A stretch of 6,896 nt of DNA, from contig JAGCIC010000151.1 in the NCBI GenBank assembly GCA_017648805.1, forward strand, positions 1-6,896. Reading direction: 5' to 3'. Positions 5,493-6,896 of the stretch are shown in pieces (within the stretch, counting starts at the first letter, position 1; each line of letters begins with the position of its first letter). The notes below the pieces were generated by a model. The model did not search any database and had not been told where the DNA came from. It worked only from the letters and a program-made list of their open reading frames with translations. Source of the stretch: Clostridia bacterium. Its GTDB lineage: Bacteria; Bacillota_A; Clostridia; Christensenellales; Aristaeellaceae. The position numbers and the translations under genes were made by a program.

Positions 5493-6200
5493 TTACGGGT
5501 GAGCCGTGGTGCCTATGTCCTCGCCCATGGCGGCTTTATATATGTTCTCGAGGCTGTCCATCTTGAACACGCGTATGGCGGGCACATGCCTGTCCATGCA
5601 CAGCACGAAGGCGGAGGTGTCCATAACGCCCAGCCGCTTGTCTATGGCCTCTTTGTAGGTGATGTCCTTGTACATGACCGCGTCGGGGTACTTGTTGGGG
5701 TCCTTGTCGAATATGCCTTCCGCGCCGGTGCCCTTGAACACCGCGTCCGCCTTCAGTTCCGCGGCTCTGAGCGCCGCGCCGGTGTCGGTGGTGAAGAAGG
5801 GGTTGCCGGTGCCGCCCGCCACGAACACTATGTTCCCGTTTTCCAGGGCTTCGTCCGCCCGGTCCGCCCGGTACAGTTCAGCGAAGCGGGTCATTTCCTG
5901 GGCGGTGAACACCTTGGCTGTGCCGCCCAGGCGGTTTACCGCCTCGGCGCAGCAGAGGGCGTTGAGCACCGTGGCCAGCATGCCCATCTGGTCGGCGGTC
6001 ACGGCGTCCATGTCGGGATTGAAGCGGCCGCGCCAGATATTGCCGCCGCCCAGGATCACCACCAGCTGGATGCCCTCGGACGCGATCCTGTTAAGCATGC
6101 GGGCGCACTCGTCCACCCGGTCCTTGTCAAACACGCTGCCGCCCGGACCGAGGGGGGCAAGGGTCTCACCGGAGAGCTTGAGCACAATGCGGCGATACAT
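5493..6200 (-). CDS. pyrH: UMP kinase (uridylate kinase)
   Basis: The enzyme phosphorylates UMP to UDP with ATP in the cytoplasm, the essential step feeding UTP and CTP synthesis. The 235-residue length is normal for bacterial hexameric UMP kinases of the amino-acid-kinase fold. Family motifs run in order: KLSGE (8-12), VVILGGGNIWRGR (47-59), DQMGMLATVLNAL (70-82), FVAGGTGNPFFTTDTGAALR (126-145) and GIFDKDP (162-168), then MDTSA (193-197). The segment FKGTGAEGIFDKDP replaces the more usual K..VDGVYd.DP pattern, a mild divergence near the nucleotide site. The start is ATG 6200, seven bases from GAGAGGT (6207-6213). A TTG at 6215 would add MRGRN but lies upstream of that ribosome binding site. 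The gene follows tsf, as in many bacteria, but is not followed by frr within the window. Confidence 0.96.
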   Translation of the reverse strand: MYRRIVLKLSGETLAPLGPGGSVFDKDRVDECARMLNRIASEGIQLVVILGGGNIWRGRFNPDMDAVTADQMGMLATVLNALCCAEAVNRLGGTAKVFTAQEMTRFAELYRADRADEALENGNIVFVAGGTGNPFFTTDTGAALRAAELKADAVFKGTGAEGIFDKDPNKYPDAVMYKDITYKEAIDKRLGVMDTSAFVLCMDRHVPAIRVFKMDSLENIYKAAMGEDIGTTAHP

Positions 6201-6206
6201 ATTTCT

Positions 6207-6213
6207 ACCTCTC
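6207..6213 (-). promoter_or_regulatory. Ribosome binding site fixing the pyrH start
   Basis: GAGAGGT on the - strand precedes ATG 6200 by six bases (6201-6206). The in-frame TTG at 6213-6215 overlaps the start of this motif and so cannot be served by it. The resulting N-terminus MYRRIVLKLSGE is the normal one for UMP kinases. Confidence 0.7.
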
Positions 6214-6228
6214 AATCAGCTTTATAAA

Positions 6229-6274
6229 ACCGGGCGTTCCCGCGGGCGACATAATCGGCCGGATCACGCCCGGT
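6229..6274 (-). promoter_or_regulatory. Possible structured leader of pyrH
   Basis: A perfect 9-bp inverted repeat (accgggcgt 6229-6237, acgcccggt 6266-6274) brackets 28 bases that contain two smaller palindromes: cccgcggg (6239-6246) and ccgg/ggcc-type sequence (6256-6262). On the - strand the outer stem is followed by TTTATAAAG, forming an attenuator-like shape just before the pyrH ribosome binding site. It would be in the transcript only if transcription starts upstream of 6274 or reads through the tsf terminator. Regulation is inferred from shape alone. Confidence 0.3.
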
Positions 6275-6291
6275 CTGTGTTTTCCGGGTAA

Positions 6292-6321
6292 TAATAAAAG
6301 GGGAGAAGTCCCCTTTTATTA
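6292..6321 (-). terminator. Intrinsic terminator after tsf
   Basis: A perfect 12-bp inverted repeat (taataaaagggg 6292-6303, ccccttttatta 6310-6321) with the 6-base loop agaagt lies 14 bases after the tsf stop codon. The GC part of the stem runs into a T-rich arm (CCCCTTTTATTA) on both strands, so it can work in either direction. It separates tsf from pyrH and implies that pyrH expression needs read-through or its own promoter. Confidence 0.85.
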
Positions 6322-6335
6322 CGCGTATCAGGTGT

Positions 6336-6896
6336 TTACTTGTTTACCTTGGCGGCCTGCTCGGCGACCTCGGCGGCCAGGTCGTTGACCTTCTTCTCAA
6401 GGCCGTCACCCATGCGGTAGCGGGTGAAGCGGACGATGTTCAGGCCCTTGTTCTCCTGGTCGATCATCTTCTGCACGGTGAGGCTGTCGTCCTTGACGTA
6501 CAGCTGCTCAAGCAGGCAGACTTCCTGATAGAACTTGTTGATGCGGCCCATGACCATCTTCTCGATGATGTTCTCGGGCTTGCCCTCTTCCCTGGCCTGG
6601 GCGATCAGGATCTCCTTCTCGTGCTCCAGGTGCTCGGCGCGCACTTCGCTCCTGCGCACGTACTCGGGCGCCACGGGGGACGCGGCCGCGATCTGCAGGG
6701 CGATGTTGTGCAGCACTTCGGGGGTGTTCTCGGTGATGGCGCCGTCGGCCTCAACCAGGACGCCGACCTTGCCGCCCATGTGGATGTAGCTTTCAACGAT
6801 GCCCTTGGTTTCGTATCTCGCGAAACGTCGCACGGAAATCTTTTCACCGATCTCGGCGGTCGCGGCAGTTACCATATCGCTTATGGTTTTGGTCTC
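6336..6896 (-). CDS. tsf: Translation elongation factor Ts, 3' part
   Basis: EF-Ts exchanges GDP for GTP on EF-Tu during translation. The gene runs off the right edge. The frame is open to base 6896, so the ATG at 6875 is internal (ETKTISD precedes it in frame) and about 187 residues are visible. IGEKISVRRF (9-18 from that ATG) and GGKVGVLVEADG (34-45) are the core dimerisation-domain motifs. IALQIAAASPVAPEYV (58-73), EREI-like HEKEILIAQAREEGKPENII (84-103), GRINKFYQEVCLLEQ (109-123) and YVKDDSLTV (125-133) follow in the exact order of bacterial EF-Ts. The N-terminal UBA-like domain with TGAG lies outside the window. rpsB would be expected further right. The gene ends in its own terminator. 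Confidence 0.96.
   Translation of the reverse strand, partial: ETKTISDMVTAATAEIGEKISVRRFARYETKGIVESYIHMGGKVGVLVEADGAITENTPEVLHNIALQIAAASPVAPEYVRRSEVRAEHLEHEKEILIAQAREEGKPENIIEKMVMGRINKFYQEVCLLEQLYVKDDSLTVQKMIDQENKGLNIVRFTRYRMGDGLEKKVNDLAAEVAEQAAKVNK

Noticed and set aside
6221..6226. TATAAA on the - strand as a pyrH -10 box
   Set aside because: No good -35 box is present, and the transcript would begin next to the ribosome binding site. It may simply be the T/A tail of the leader dyad.
5421..6227. A 268-codon open frame on the + strand opposite pyrH
   Set aside because: It is a shadow of the pyrH coding frame, which is beyond doubt.

Overview
The window is GC-rich bacterial DNA. One gene fragment lies on the + strand at the left edge; seven complete genes and one gene fragment lie on the - strand, with only short gaps between them. 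The tsf-pyrH core order, the SpoIIAA-type STAS protein, the strong AGGAGG-type ribosome binding sites and the protein family content point to a Bacillota (Clostridia-like) genome, probably a gut- or rumen-type anaerobe. This is inference from gene content, and the GC richness argues against classical low-GC Clostridium. No stretch longer than about 135 bases is without a gene. I see no tRNA, rRNA, CRISPR, transposase or phage gene.

Layout, left to right. 1-482 (+): the 3' end of a uroporphyrinogen-decarboxylase-like (URO-D / corrinoid methyltransferase superfamily) gene. 507-535: a stem-loop terminator between convergent genes. The - strand genes then follow, given here in transcription order from the right edge. 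First comes the 3' two-thirds of tsf (EF-Ts), closed by a perfect 12-bp stem terminator (6292-6321). Next is pyrH (UMP kinase), then a VanX-type D-Ala-D-Ala dipeptidase, an exported L,D-transpeptidase (YkuD fold) and an exported SanA/YdcF-like DUF218 protein. These are followed by a STAS-domain anti-sigma-factor antagonist, a 201-residue protein that looks like a degenerate RsbW/SpoIIAB-type partner, and an exported HAD-family phosphatase with an extra C-terminal domain. The hairpin at 507-535 ends this run.

How the genes may work together. tsf and pyrH are housekeeping genes for translation and pyrimidine nucleotide synthesis. After pyrH, where frr would often be expected, the locus switches to cell-envelope functions. 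Three consecutive genes encode a D-Ala-D-Ala dipeptidase, an L,D-transpeptidase and a SanA-like protein, all from families tied to peptidoglycan chemistry or glycopeptide exclusion. The STAS protein and its tightly coupled neighbour look like a partner-switching pair, but the kinase-like partner has lost the recognisable ATP-binding residues and no PP2C phosphatase is visible. Three of the eight - strand products carry N-terminal signal peptides, so much of the locus acts outside the membrane. Whether these genes form one transcript is unproven. Gaps of 10 to 102 bases, with no clear intrinsic terminator between pyrH and the hairpin at 507-535, make it plausible.

Two start sites were moved from upstream TTG codons to internal ATG codons on ribosome-binding-site evidence: the L,D-transpeptidase (ATG at 4726) and pyrH (ATG at 6200).
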